Source: UBA4421 sp002470275
GTDB lineage: Bacteria; Pseudomonadota; Gammaproteobacteria; Pseudomonadales; Azotimanducaceae
DNA length: 64,000 bases
Direction of reading: 5' to 3'
Assembly: GCA_913052345.1 (NCBI GenBank)
Contig: CAJXDR010000001.1
Coordinates: 1-64,000 of the forward strand
Position 1 is the first letter of the stretch; the number at the start of each line of letters is the position of its first letter. A program made the position numbers and the translations under genes. Below the pieces are notes generated by a model. It did no database searches. It worked only from the letters and a program-made list of their open reading frames with translations, and had not been told where the DNA came from. This document shows positions 41,638 to 51,014 of this stretch, piece by piece.

Positions 41638-43068
41638 TTACCGACGCCCCAGGCTCTCCAAATTCTGCTGATGCTTTTCGCGATCAACCTGATAAAAAGA
41701 AATACTAAAGATCATCAGCATCCACACGGTAAAGACGGTAGGGACGTAGTACAGGGCAAAGGTGATTAGCGCTTCCTCAGGTACTGTGCCTGGCGTTGCG
41801 CCCACGGGAAATTCAGAAAGCGTCAGAATGGTTGCGGCCATCATGGCGCCAAATCCTTGAACGACTTTACGTACAAAGGTGACCGAGGCGAAAAACACAC
41901 CCTCTGATCTTCTGGCCGTTCGAATTTCACTGTCCTCCACCAGATCGGCGATCATGGACGCGGCCAAAATCTGATAGGTGACGATCAGCCCCACATCCAG
42001 GGTGTTAACGATCAATATGATGGGGAACAGCATGGGGTCCCCGTTTTCTGGCATCCACCCCAGCATGCGCAACACAATGGGTAAGGGGTTGATGGTAAAG
42101 GCCAGAATGCCCACGGCCATGGCCCCCTTTCGCTTTCCAATTTTTCGCGAAACGATGGGGGCAAGCAAGAACCCAATCAGCGCGGACAAAACCACGGTGA
42201 TGGATAAAATTCCGATTTCCTGCGTGGTGAATTCCCAATAAAAGGTAGAGATGTAGTAGCTGAGGCCTGCGGCAACGCCTGTGGCTATGGAACCAAATAG
42301 AGCGGAGACAAATAACGCCGCAAAGGAGCCTGTGGCCAGGGTTTCAAAAATTTCCCCGTAAATGCGCTTAATCGTCATCTTTCGCTTTGGGGGCGGCGGG
42401 TTAAGGTTTGGAATCTGGCGATGTGTCCCCAGAGCCGAACATATAATGGCGGTAAAGATGACGCAGGCTGCCACAAACCCGACTTGCCCGTGGCCGGCCA
42501 CATTGAACATCCCGTCCTTGATCTCCTCCGTGGGCACCAGCAGAAAGGCGAGGGCAAGGGCGCTCATGATGGTTCCCCCCGTCCAGCCGAAAAAGTATCG
42601 ATAGCTGAGCATGCTCGTCCGCTCATCATAGTCATCGGTCATCTCAGCCACGAGAGCCGAGCTGGGAATCTCGTACAGGGTGATCAGCGTTCTAACTAAA
42701 ATAGCCACGGTCACGATAAAGGGAAAAAGATCATTGCCCTCCAGTGACCCCGGTGGGTTCCACATCAAGTAATAGGCTATGGAAACAGGAATCGCGGCAA
42801 AGTACATATAGGGGTGCCGCCGGCCCCAGCGGGAGCGAGTGTTATCGGAAAAATACCCGATCAGGGGGTCGCTTAGCGCATCTACGCCCATGGCGATCAT
42901 AAGCGCGAGCGCCACAAGGTAAGCGTCGACGCCCATGACCTGACTGTAAAAAATCAGGAAGAAATAGTTAAAGCCGTTGTCTTTGACGCCGTAGGCGACG
43001 GACCCGAATCCGTAGGCTACTTTGCTCCATACCGGCACTTGCTTGGTAAGCTGCTTTGCATCTGACAC
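41638..43068 (-). CDS. GPH-family sugar/cation symporter
   Basis: This 476-residue carrier of the glycoside-pentoside-hexuronide:cation symporter family starts at GTG 43068 (ribosome binding site AAGGGGAG); the frame extends to 43119. The N-terminus KVAYGFGSVAYGVKDNGFNY and the TM2-3 motif DALSDPLIGYFSDNTRSRWGRRHPY are diagnostic. GPH proteins import sugars or sulfonates with Na+ or H+. It is divergent from an SDR gene. No glycoside hydrolase accompanies it, so the solute may be another polar molecule. Confidence 0.88.
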   Translation of the reverse strand: MSDAKQLTKQVPVWSKVAYGFGSVAYGVKDNGFNYFFLIFYSQVMGVDAYLVALALMIAMGVDALSDPLIGYFSDNTRSRWGRRHPYMYFAAIPVSIAYYLMWNPPGSLEGNDLFPFIVTVAILVRTLITLYEIPSSALVAEMTDDYDERTSMLSYRYFFGWTGGTIMSALALAFLLVPTEEIKDGMFNVAGHGQVGFVAACVIFTAIICSALGTHRQIPNLNPPPPKRKMTIKRIYGEIFETLATGSFAALFVSALFGSIATGVAAGLSYYISTFYWEFTTQEIGILSITVVLSALIGFLLAPIVSRKIGKRKGAMAVGILAFTINPLPIVLRMLGWMPENGDPMLFPIILIVNTLDVGLIVTYQILAASMIADLVEDSEIRTARRSEGVFFASVTFVRKVVQGFGAMMAATILTLSEFPVGATPGTVPEEALITFALYYVPTVFTVWMLMIFSISFYQVDREKHQQNLESLGRR

Positions 43069-43301
43069 AGGTTCTCTCCCCTTGACTCTGCGCGACCCTC
43101 CTAACCTGCGAGTCAGCACCTCAATGCCCAGGCCAGCATTCCCCCTCGCCGGTACAGACTGCCAAGGGGCTAGGGCAGATGCAATGACGATTTAGAGGCT
43201 GCTCGAGGAACCCTTGAACTACCGAGCCACACGCGGAACCCGTAGACTGGCGGCTCTGCGACTACACCGCAGGGAAATCAGTGTGCAGGAAGGGGAATGA
43301 T

Positions 43302-44102
43302 ATGACGGGACGATTGCAGGGTCGGGTGGCGCTCATCACCGGCGGCACCAGCGGTATTGGGGCAGCCACGGCAGCCTTATTCATTCAGGAGGGGGCCCAA
43401 GTTGTTATCTCCGGGCGGTCAGTCGAAAAAGGACAGGCGCTGGTTGCAGAACTCGGAAACAAGGCCCGCTACTTCGAGGCAGATATCACCGACGAAGAGG
43501 CGATCCGTGACACCGTGGCCTTTACCTGCAGTGAAATGGGCAAACTAGATATCCTATTTAACAACGCAGGCGGTCCCGTTGGGGCACCCATTGATGCCCT
43601 GAGCCAGGCCCACATTGACTATGGCGTCAAGCTGCTGTTCTCCAGCGTCGTGCTCGGCACCCGCTACGCCATCGAGCCCATGAAGGCCAGCGGGGGAGGT
43701 TGCATCATCAACAACTCCAGCATCGCAGGGTTGAGGTATCGCCAGGGTGATCCACTCTATTCAGCCCTCAAGGCAGGCGTGACGCATTACACGCGAATGG
43801 CGGGGATCGAGCTTGGGCCATTCAACATCCGCGTCAACTCGATTTCTCCCGGGGCCATCGCCACGCCTATCTTTTGGGGCGGATCCGCCAGGGCAAACAC
43901 CCTATCTGACGAGGACAACGCCCGCAAAATGGCTAAGCTGGAGCAAAATCTGGCTAAATCCGTGCCCCTAGGCAAGACGGGAGAAGCGCGGGATATTGCC
44001 GAGGCGGCCCTATACCTGGCTAGCGATGCGGGCCGTTTCGTCAACTGTCACGACCTAGTCGTGGACGCGGGACGTACCTCTATGTTTCACGAGCCTACTT
44101 AG
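43302..44102 (+). CDS. Short-chain dehydrogenase/reductase (SDR)
   Basis: This classical NAD(P)-dependent SDR of 266 residues starts at ATG 43302 (ribosome binding site AAGGGGA). The cofactor motif TGGTSGIG is at about 12-19, FNNAGG at about 85-90, the catalytic Ser in INNSSIAG and YSALK as the YxxxK motif. SPGAIATPIF is the PG motif loop. It likely oxidises or reduces an alcohol or ketone of a secondary metabolite or steroid; the substrate is unknown. It is divergent from the GPH symporter. Confidence 0.92.
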   Translation: MTGRLQGRVALITGGTSGIGAATAALFIQEGAQVVISGRSVEKGQALVAELGNKARYFEADITDEEAIRDTVAFTCSEMGKLDILFNNAGGPVGAPIDALSQAHIDYGVKLLFSSVVLGTRYAIEPMKASGGGCIINNSSIAGLRYRQGDPLYSALKAGVTHYTRMAGIELGPFNIRVNSISPGAIATPIFWGGSARANTLSDEDNARKMAKLEQNLAKSVPLGKTGEARDIAEAALYLASDAGRFVNCHDLVVDAGRTSMFHEPT

Positions 44103-44117
44103 CGTTTTTGGGGTCGC

Positions 44118-44594
44118 CTAACCACGCGAGGTCGCAACAAAGGACCACCAATGGTCTGGTCGCGTTTCCCCTCGGCCAAATCCTGTTTTGTCCGTGCGAG
44201 CCTGCCAGGCTTGATCGAGGATGTTTGGGTCTGTTACGCGACGCAGCCGTACAGGATAGACCTGCCCAGCGATGCGGATGCGCGCATCGGGATCTCTCAG
44301 CGCCCGCGCTGACCAGTACGTCCTCTCACAGACCCAGCAGCTGATGTACAGGTGCCCTTGAGCGTCCGCCATACAGCCCAGGTTAACTGACAGCGGTATC
44401 CAGCGACCTACCTCCAGTTGGCACACCCCGGCAGTGTTGGCAAAGCCCCAGTCCGCAATCTGCTCGGTATTCACCGGACCCGGCAAGGCCGGACCCGCCA
44501 CAAGCTCGCAGGGGCAGCTTCGCCAAAAAAGCCAAAACACCAGCAGCAGCGTTGCTGCCGCAAAAATAAGTCGGCCCGGTAACGTATAGATCAT
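44118..44594 (-). CDS. Membrane-anchored protein of unknown function
   Basis: This 158-residue protein has an N-terminal membrane helix (LIFAAATLLLVFWLFW) followed by CPCEL and a soluble domain. The segment NLGCMADAQGHLYISCWVCERTYWSARALRDPDARIRI resembles, in pieces, the split-barrel fold of F420/FMN nitroreductase-like or DUF2255 proteins. There are four cysteines in the middle. I cannot name a family. The ribosome binding site is poor and it stands convergent with the SDR gene. Confidence 0.55.
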   Translation of the reverse strand: MIYTLPGRLIFAAATLLLVFWLFWRSCPCELVAGPALPGPVNTEQIADWGFANTAGVCQLEVGRWIPLSVNLGCMADAQGHLYISCWVCERTYWSARALRDPDARIRIAGQVYPVRLRRVTDPNILDQAWQARTDKTGFGRGETRPDHWWSFVATSRG

Positions 44595-44795
44595 CTCTTG
44601 GTCCTCACACTTAGTCTCGGCCTAGGGCCACTCGCACGATCATCGGCATGATTCACCGTATCGGGAGAGGCCGCAGATCGCCGACCCGCGCACAAACTTT
44701 TGCCAACCTCACCCAATTAGATGGTGATTCCTTACCACCAGCCCTAAGATGAGTGTCCGACGTATGAGCCTTTTTTTCAGATCGAGAGACCTTTC

Positions 44796-45575
44796 ATGCA
44801 AAATTTATTGGATGCTCTTTGGCACCTCCACCAACATCCGGACACCGACCCAGCACCCCTATTCGAATATCCCACCCCGGACCCGGATGCTGGCCAGAGA
44901 CTTCAGCTGCAGTTGCTCGAGCGCTGGCTGAATGAGGGTGAGGAGCTTGCGGGGTGGAAAATTGGCATGACGTCAGGCGCGTCGCGAGACGCCCTTGGAC
45001 CGGGGCTCAGGCCTTTTGGCTTCATCCTCAAGAGCCGCTGCTTTGCAAGCGGAGCCCGGCTACCTCGCAGCGCCCTGTTCACCGGTGGGGTAGAAAATGA
45101 GCTGTTTATCACCCTGGCCCAGGGGCTGGGGCAAGACGCCTCACGGGAAAGCGCGAGAGCGGCAGTGGCGACTCTGGCCCCAGGCTTCGAGATCAATCAA
45201 AAACGATTACCTGCAGACGCCTCAGCCGGGCTTCGCATTGCCGACAACCTGTCAAACTGGGGCGTGGTCGGTGGCGAAGGCATTGCCCCGGACACCCTTG
45301 ACGGCGAACTGGCGGAACTTGAGGTTACGCTGGGATGCGCTACCGAAGATGGCGACCAGATTTTGGACACCGTTGCCAGTGCGGGACATATGGACGATCA
45401 CTATGCATCTCTGGCGACCCTTGCCCGGCGACTGCATGATTTTGGCCAGGCGCTCACCCCTGGCCAGCACGTTATTACAGGTGCCTACGCCAAGGAGCCC
45501 TTTCGACCGGGGCAGTTCTTCGGGGACTTTAGCCTTGGTCTTGGTCGTGCTGAGCTGACCTTGGACGATGGGTAG
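44796..45575 (+). CDS. FAH-superfamily hydratase (2-keto-4-pentenoate hydratase-like)
   Basis: This 259-residue protein resembles MhpD and 2-keto-4-pentenoate hydratases of aromatic meta-cleavage pathways, which add water to enol intermediates using a divalent metal. Features are GWKIGMTSGASRDALG and GGVENELFITLAQGL, where the acidic residues of VENE resemble the metal-binding E-x-E, then EINQKRLPAD. The start 44796 has a modest ribosome binding site (GAGAGACC). It is followed after 34 nt by a membrane protease-like gene. The Rieske oxygenase nearby supports an aromatic or lactone route, but this is inference. Confidence 0.78.
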   Translation: MQNLLDALWHLHQHPDTDPAPLFEYPTPDPDAGQRLQLQLLERWLNEGEELAGWKIGMTSGASRDALGPGLRPFGFILKSRCFASGARLPRSALFTGGVENELFITLAQGLGQDASRESARAAVATLAPGFEINQKRLPADASAGLRIADNLSNWGVVGGEGIAPDTLDGELAELEVTLGCATEDGDQILDTVASAGHMDDHYASLATLARRLHDFGQALTPGQHVITGAYAKEPFRPGQFFGDFSLGLGRAELTLDDG

Positions 45576-45609
45576 CCTAAGATTTTCAAAAAACAGGAAT
45601 GCCTGACCC

Positions 45610-46221
45610 ATGCAGCATAGTAATACCTCAAGCCAGTCCAGCGCCCCAGCGCAACAACCTGGCCTATTCCCGCTCTTAGCAAGGGATTTGGCGACAGCGT
45701 TAGCCAGCATTTCCATTTGGGCTGCGGCGGACACCTGGTACCTGATCTCGGGCATTGGTCTAGCCCTAGCCGTTAGCATGGCCAACGCCATTTTTGCTGG
45801 CTATGTCCTCGGCGCGCTGTTTCATGAATGGGGCCACTACCTCGGAGCAAGGGTTTCCCGAGCACAAACGACGCGCATACAGCCCACGGGCTTTTCGTTC
45901 TTTCGCTTCAATTTCGACTTCAAGGCCAACGACCAACGTCAGTTTCACAGCATGAGCTTTGGCGGATGGATTATGCATTGGGCGCTGTTGCTGCTGCTGG
46001 TTCTGGCACTGCCCTTTGATAGCCTCGGACAGGTCACCTTGGTCAGTGCTGTTCTGGGTTTCATCCTCTTTGCGACGGTTATCGAGACCGGCATTTTGCG
46101 CCAAACCTTGACTGGCACGGACCCGCTGGAAATGCTTAAGAAGCTGACGCCCCGGCACTTTCAACAAGCGGCCTTCGTTGGCACACTGGGCGGGGTACTG
46201 CTTTTGGCGGTCATGAGCTGA
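45610..46221 (+). CDS. M50-like membrane metalloprotease candidate
   Basis: This 203-residue polytopic membrane protein has the zinc motif HEWGH (GALFHEWGHYLGAR) within a hydrophobic segment, as in site-2-protease or M50-like enzymes. Further membrane helices are WIMHWALLLLLVLALP and VSAVLGFILFATV. The distal NxxPxxxxD motif of S2P is not obvious, so it may be a divergent or inactive member. It lies 34 nt after the hydratase gene and 45 nt before the Rieske gene on the same strand. Confidence 0.6.
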   Translation: MQHSNTSSQSSAPAQQPGLFPLLARDLATALASISIWAAADTWYLISGIGLALAVSMANAIFAGYVLGALFHEWGHYLGARVSRAQTTRIQPTGFSFFRFNFDFKANDQRQFHSMSFGGWIMHWALLLLLVLALPFDSLGQVTLVSAVLGFILFATVIETGILRQTLTGTDPLEMLKKLTPRHFQQAAFVGTLGGVLLLAVMS

Positions 46222-46266
46222 ACCCAAACTCAATCGTTGCGCTCAGTCACAGATACGAGAACGGCT

Positions 46267-47493
46267 ATGCAAAGAAAAAAACAGATCACGATCATCAAGG
46301 AATTGATGAGACAGCTGGACGAGAAGGTCAACATCGATGCAGGCGTCCAGTACCGCAACCCGGCAAAGGCCTACGCCGACAAGGAGCTCGCCGAGCTGGA
46401 GTGGGAACGTTTTTTTAAGGAACACCCCCAGGTTATTGGCCTCAGCGGCGCCCTACCTGAACCTGGCGCCTATATCACCGTGGACGACTTTGGGGTTCCG
46501 GTTTTGGCTACCCGGGATAAGCAGGGTGAATTCCGGGCTTTCGTCAATAGCTGTCGCCATCGTGGTGTTCGACTCGCCGAAGAGGGGCGCGGCAAACGCT
46601 TCAAATTCATGTGCCCGTTCCATCATTGGACCTATGCCAATTCAGGCGAGTTGATCAATATTCCCCGCGCCCACGACTTCGGGGATTTTGACAAGTCCTG
46701 TCATGGACTGGTGGAGCTGCCTGCCATTGAGCATCATGGCCTACTGATGGTTCATCCTCAGCCAGATGGCCACCTGGACCCCGTTGCGCTGCTCGGCGAA
46801 CTGGGAGATGAAATCGCTGGCTGGAATTTTGATTCTCTGGTCTATGTGGGCGAGTCCCTGTTGGAGAACAAACTAAACTGGAAGCTGGCCAACGACACCT
46901 TCGGGGAAACCTATCACTTTGGGCGCTTGCACAAGGATACGCTGGGTAAGTTATTCCAGGGCGATGCCCTGCATTACGAGGAGTTTGGTCGTAACCATCG
47001 CTTTGTGTGGGCCAACCATGGCATTGACCAGCTCAAATCGCTCCCGGAGGATGACTGGCACTATGAGGCTGCTACCGGATGGATTTACTACCTCTTCCCC
47101 AATATCCAGCTAACCGGCGGCGGCCATACGTCCAGTCTTATCAAGATTTATCCCGACGCCACCAATCCCGGGCGTTGCCGTACTCGCGTCAGCCACTATT
47201 TCAGCCAGGAGATCATCGACGAAGCTAGCAAGAGCGATAATGTCTCAAGCCCAGATAACGTCTATGACTTTGACAATGGGAAACGAAAGCTGCCCTCCCT
47301 GGAAGCGACCATGGAAATCTTCACCAGCACCATCGAGCAGGAGGATTATCTGATGGGGGAAACCACTCAGCGTTCTGCTGAAAGCGGGGTGATCAAAGAA
47401 TTTATCTTCGGGCGCAATGAGCCCGCACTCCACCACTATCACAATACCTACCGCGAGGCGCTCAACCTACCACCCCTCGAGAAGGTCACCTAG
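46267..47493 (+). CDS. Rieske 2Fe-2S aromatic-ring-hydroxylating oxygenase alpha subunit
   Basis: This is the large terminal oxygenase subunit, 408 residues from ATG 46267. The Rieske ligands are Cys96-x-His98 (CRHRGV) and Cys116-x2-His119 (CPFHHW). The mononuclear iron site is seen in NDTFGETYHFGRLH, whose His residues bind iron. It hydroxylates aromatic or quaternary-amine-like substrates using electrons from a reductase and ferredoxin, but neither is adjacent, so partners must be elsewhere. No beta subunit is seen, which fits the alpha-only homotrimer class. Confidence 0.9.
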   Translation: MQRKKQITIIKELMRQLDEKVNIDAGVQYRNPAKAYADKELAELEWERFFKEHPQVIGLSGALPEPGAYITVDDFGVPVLATRDKQGEFRAFVNSCRHRGVRLAEEGRGKRFKFMCPFHHWTYANSGELINIPRAHDFGDFDKSCHGLVELPAIEHHGLLMVHPQPDGHLDPVALLGELGDEIAGWNFDSLVYVGESLLENKLNWKLANDTFGETYHFGRLHKDTLGKLFQGDALHYEEFGRNHRFVWANHGIDQLKSLPEDDWHYEAATGWIYYLFPNIQLTGGGHTSSLIKIYPDATNPGRCRTRVSHYFSQEIIDEASKSDNVSSPDNVYDFDNGKRKLPSLEATMEIFTSTIEQEDYLMGETTQRSAESGVIKEFIFGRNEPALHHYHNTYREALNLPPLEKVT

Positions 47494-47515
47494 CCCGACC
47501 TGAAGCCTAGACGCC

Positions 47516-48364
47516 TCAGCCAACGATGCCAGCTTCTGTGCGGGCATCGCCGCTGACCCGAACGTGTCGTAGCACCCGTGCCTGCGTATAGTCATAGGGT
47601 CTCGCCCTGTGCAGCACGCAGCGGTTATCCCACATGACAACGTCTCCTGCCTGCCAGCGATGGACCAGCACACGAGGGGCCTGACAGGCCGCCTCCAACA
47701 GCGTTGCCAGCAGCGTCTCGGATGCCTGTTCTGATAAGCCCGGGATGCCGTAGGCGTGACGACCGATAAACAGACAAACGCGCCCGGTAACAGGATGCTC
47801 CTTGACCAGGGGCCGAAGCGGAGGCGGCTGATCGCCCAATCCATAGTTCGAGCCCGTGGGGGCGGCATGACCAATCTTGGCCTGAGAGTGGTAGAGCGAA
47901 TGATAGGCGGCTAAGCTCGCTATCCGCCGTTGCAGGTCATCATCCAGGCTGTCATAGGCGGCACGCATATCTGCCCATTCAGTCTCGCCCCCAGCGTCAG
48001 GCACTACATCTGCAGCCAGAATGGAGGCTCGCGCCGAGACCGGCATATAGGAGCTGTCCGTATGCCACCCCTCGTTGCCGCGTAAAATTTGGAAGTGATT
48101 ACTGCTCGCATCCAAGATGCTGCCGTCGGCACGCTGGTTGCTGAGGGTGACGGATTTGTGGTCGCCGGCTAAAACTTCGATGGGTCCAATGCGCTCCCCG
48201 AGCGCAATATGCTGGGCCGGAGAGATGTTTTGGCCAGGGAAAATAAGCACCGCGAATTCGTACCAAGCCGTCTCTACGTCGCGCCAAGTCGAGTTGTCTA
48301 AGTGGTTGAGGTCAACGCCAGATACTACGGCCCCTAAACTTGCCTCACAGGCCTCGATTTGCAT
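47516..48364 (-). CDS. TauD/TfdA-family Fe(II)/2-oxoglutarate dioxygenase
   Basis: This 282-residue dioxygenase has the facial triad His-x-Asp in WHTDSSYMPVSA and a distal His in WDNRCVLHRARPYD, whose Arg binds 2-oxoglutarate. Such enzymes oxidise taurine, alkyl sulfates, 2,4-D or similar compounds, releasing sulfite or an aldehyde. It is 51 nt downstream of an aldo-keto reductase gene on the same strand, which could reduce the aldehyde formed. It is convergent with the Rieske gene (22 nt). The substrate is unknown. Confidence 0.9.
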   Translation of the reverse strand: MQIEACEASLGAVVSGVDLNHLDNSTWRDVETAWYEFAVLIFPGQNISPAQHIALGERIGPIEVLAGDHKSVTLSNQRADGSILDASSNHFQILRGNEGWHTDSSYMPVSARASILAADVVPDAGGETEWADMRAAYDSLDDDLQRRIASLAAYHSLYHSQAKIGHAAPTGSNYGLGDQPPPLRPLVKEHPVTGRVCLFIGRHAYGIPGLSEQASETLLATLLEAACQAPRVLVHRWQAGDVVMWDNRCVLHRARPYDYTQARVLRHVRVSGDARTEAGIVG

Positions 48365-48415
48365 TCTTCCCTCCTATCCGGTGTGTCCCCTGGGGCCAGT
48401 CAGACACCGTGGCCG

Positions 48416-49444
48416 TCAAGATGTGCCCAGAGACAGGAGATTATCAACCGGACGGTATAGCGCCTCAAGATATTGAACGTCTTCCGGATCCAGCTGAATT
48501 TGCGCAGCCCTGACAAGTTCCTCAAGCTGAGCAACCTTAGAGACGCCTACGATGGGGGCTGTAATTTCATCCTTGCCCATCAGCCACGCCACCGCGATTT
48601 GAGCCGGCGTACACTCATACTTCGCCGCAACCTCTATTACGCGCTCGGCAACGGGAAAAACATGATCGCCCTGGTATAGCGACTCCGTGCGAGCCCGGTC
48701 ACGCCCCTGCGATCGGTGAGTGCTACCTCCGCTGAAGCCACCCTGATAGCTACCCGCGAGTATTCCTCGAGCCAAGGGTGACCAAGGCGTCAGCGCTACG
48801 CCCGTCGCCGCGCAGTAGGGATTCATCTCGCGCTCTTCCTCGCGATACACCAGATTGTAATGATTTTGCATGGAGACGAATTGCGTCCAGCCATGCTGAG
48901 CGGCGGTGAGCTGCAGTTCAGCGAACTGCCACGCGAACATTGAAGAGGCTCCGAGATAGATAACCTTTCCCGCTCTCACCGCATCGTTTAAGGCCTCGAG
49001 CGTTTCCTCTATCGGTGCCGAGGCAGAACCCGGAATACCGGCGGGGTGGCGATGAATAACGAGGTGATCAATATAGTCGTGACCCAACCGGCGAAGACAG
49101 GCATCGATGCCCTCGCGCACGTGCTTACGCGACAGCCCGCATTGGTTCGCACCGCGGCCCATGGGCATGGCAATCTTGGTGGCTAAAACGTACTCGTCCC
49201 GGGGCAGCAGCTCTCGTAGCAGTGCGCCGACAACCTCCTCAGATGCACCCAATCCATAAATGTCCGCGCAGTCAAAGTAGAAGAGCCCGCTATCTATGGC
49301 GGCCTTAAAGATGGGCCGCGCTTCCTCAAGGGTTAGCGTCCAATCGCCTTGGTGACCTCGCCCAGGCACGCCAAAGTTCATGGTGCCCAAACAGAGAGAC
49401 GAAACCCTCAATCCCGATCGACCGAGCTGCACCGACTGCAACAT
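48416..49444 (-). CDS. Aldo/keto reductase
   Basis: This 342-residue NADPH-dependent TIM-barrel reductase has the catalytic tetrad Asp and Tyr in FDCADIYGLGASEE, Lys in LATKIAMPMG and His in LVIHRHP. The C-terminal cofactor motif APIVGVSKVAQLEEL and AWLMGKDEI fit the family. The start ATG 49444 has AAGGAG 8 nt upstream. It lies upstream of the TauD-like gene and may share its transcript. Confidence 0.92.
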   Translation of the reverse strand: MLQSVQLGRSGLRVSSLCLGTMNFGVPGRGHQGDWTLTLEEARPIFKAAIDSGLFYFDCADIYGLGASEEVVGALLRELLPRDEYVLATKIAMPMGRGANQCGLSRKHVREGIDACLRRLGHDYIDHLVIHRHPAGIPGSASAPIEETLEALNDAVRAGKVIYLGASSMFAWQFAELQLTAAQHGWTQFVSMQNHYNLVYREEEREMNPYCAATGVALTPWSPLARGILAGSYQGGFSGGSTHRSQGRDRARTESLYQGDHVFPVAERVIEVAAKYECTPAQIAVAWLMGKDEITAPIVGVSKVAQLEELVRAAQIQLDPEDVQYLEALYRPVDNLLSLGTS

Positions 49445-49744
49445 AATTCTTGCTCCTTCTGTTACCCGCCCGAGGACCTCCAGGGCGTGTACTTATAGCA
49501 GATATTCCCTGGCACGGGGACAGGCTGAAACCGAAGCGTGAAAGCCACTCAATTCGGCGCGGAAAGCGGGTCACTTTGAAGAAAAACACGGAGCGTGTTG
49601 GTGAATCAAAGGGATGCCATCGTGGGTGCCCGCACCTGCGGCCCGTTCACGACCTCGCGCTGGTGGAAGGGGCTTGAGGCTATGTTTCTTAAGCCCCACC
49701 CCCGAGCGGGATGGAGAGGTCGCGTTTTTTAGGGCCGCGAAGCA

Positions 49745-49930
49745 GTGCCGCACAGTTTAGGCATCCCCGTGCTTTTTGGGTCCCGTGTACCCTGGTCTCG
49801 CAAAAATACCCGGACAGCCGTTCGTCGTGCCTACTTGGTCATAGACACGACAGGGCGAGTCAGAAGGCAGATCGAAATCGTTCTCAGCGCGCCCGACCAC
49901 CTAAACGAGTTAGGGGTCGAGCAGGGTTAG
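49745..49930 (+). pseudogene. Possible peroxiredoxin C-terminal remnant
   Basis: Within the 493-bp gap 49445-49937 a 61-codon plus-strand frame ends at TAG 49928-49930. Its middle, TAVRRAYLVIDTTGRVRRQ, reads like the strand after the active site of AhpC/TSA peroxiredoxins (RRAYFVID-x-G-x-VR), and the tail has a plausible helix. The catalytic Cys part is missing upstream, so if real it is a truncated remnant. The match is short. The rest of the gap holds only a hairpin (GGGGCTTGAG at 49669-49678 with CTTAAGCCCC at 49688-49697). Confidence 0.35.
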
Positions 49931-49937
49931 GCATGGG

Positions 49938-50882
49938 TCAGCCCTCAAGCACTTTGCCAAGTGCCGCAGCGTCTTCGGCGTAACGCGCATAGGAGTCCTT
50001 CAGCGTCGCCGAATTCAAAATGGCCTCTGCAACCAGCGCCTTGCTTTCAGCATCATAGACTCGGGTCATCATCCACAGGGATTCTGTGCGTCGGCTTTCG
50101 CTCAGGGCAATGACCTCACGCTCCAGAAGAAAGGCCTGGTCAACGAATAACGGACCCTTGATGAGCTTAATTTGCTGTCCTGCAAAAAGACCAACCGCCG
50201 GTCCCCGGGAACGAAACCCCGCGCTCTTGCTCGTATACTGAGTGAGCACGCTCATCATCTCTAGCGGTATGACCGGCCTACCCCAGGGATTATCACTGCC
50301 GTAGTAGGGATGCTGCTCAGTAATTTTCTGTAGCTTTTGGTTCAGCGTGAAGGGGTACATCTCGCCCATGTTCTGATCCAGCCCCATGCTTGCTGACTCG
50401 GGGTTCCCAGCGCCCAGCTGGCCCACCTCGACATCGCTCAAGATCACCAGCTGATCCGCGGGGCGAAGTCGAGCCATGCGCGTCTCTAGCTCAGTTTCCC
50501 CATAATCGGGTCCGATGGATGCCGTGCCGATTAGCACCGAACTGCCGTCTTCCTTTTCGGCGGCAATGCGTACGCTGGATGCGCCCTCTTCGCGAACACC
50601 GACCATGGCGCGCACGGACTCTCCTTCAACCACCATGGTCTGATAGTGGGCGCTGATGCAGCCTCTTTCGAACCACACATCACCAAAGACTTCATGCAGC
50701 ATCGGCACGAACTGACTAAAGTGCGTTGGACCCTCGATAGGCGCCCCCGAAAACCCAAGATCCTCCGCCATTTTGTCATCGTGAATGGAAAGATGACCGT
50801 CATACTCCTGATCGCCAAGCATCTGACGTGGCTTGCGCCATTCCCCTACCAAGGCTGCGTTGCTGGTATCGAGCTCGCTCAT
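49938..50882 (-). CDS. Hot-dog-fold protein (MaoC-like acyl dehydratase family)
   Basis: This 314-residue protein starts at ATG 50882 (ribosome binding site GGGAGAGC; the frame extends to 50927). The N-terminal half has DDKMAEDLGFSGAPIEGPTHFSQF, similar to the active-site segment of MaoC-like hydratases where Asp/His are catalytic. The C-terminal half looks like a second hot-dog repeat (NPWGRPVIPLEMM, RSRGPAVGLFAGQQ). Double hot-dog enzymes hydrate or dehydrate enoyl-CoA. It is divergent from an SDR gene (132 nt), a common pairing for beta-hydroxyacyl metabolism. Confidence 0.62.
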   Translation of the reverse strand: MSELDTSNAALVGEWRKPRQMLGDQEYDGHLSIHDDKMAEDLGFSGAPIEGPTHFSQFVPMLHEVFGDVWFERGCISAHYQTMVVEGESVRAMVGVREEGASSVRIAAEKEDGSSVLIGTASIGPDYGETELETRMARLRPADQLVILSDVEVGQLGAGNPESASMGLDQNMGEMYPFTLNQKLQKITEQHPYYGSDNPWGRPVIPLEMMSVLTQYTSKSAGFRSRGPAVGLFAGQQIKLIKGPLFVDQAFLLEREVIALSESRRTESLWMMTRVYDAESKALVAEAILNSATLKDSYARYAEDAAALGKVLEG

Positions 50883-51014
50883 TCTGCTCTCCCTGTTGTT
50901 TTCGGTATGATACGCGCTGGAGATCAAGCTTACCGCCAGATTTCGAAAAATCCGATGAGCAATTTAAGTGGCCTTGGCCAGACGAGAGAGCAGCAACCAG
51001 CAGGAGAGACATAG

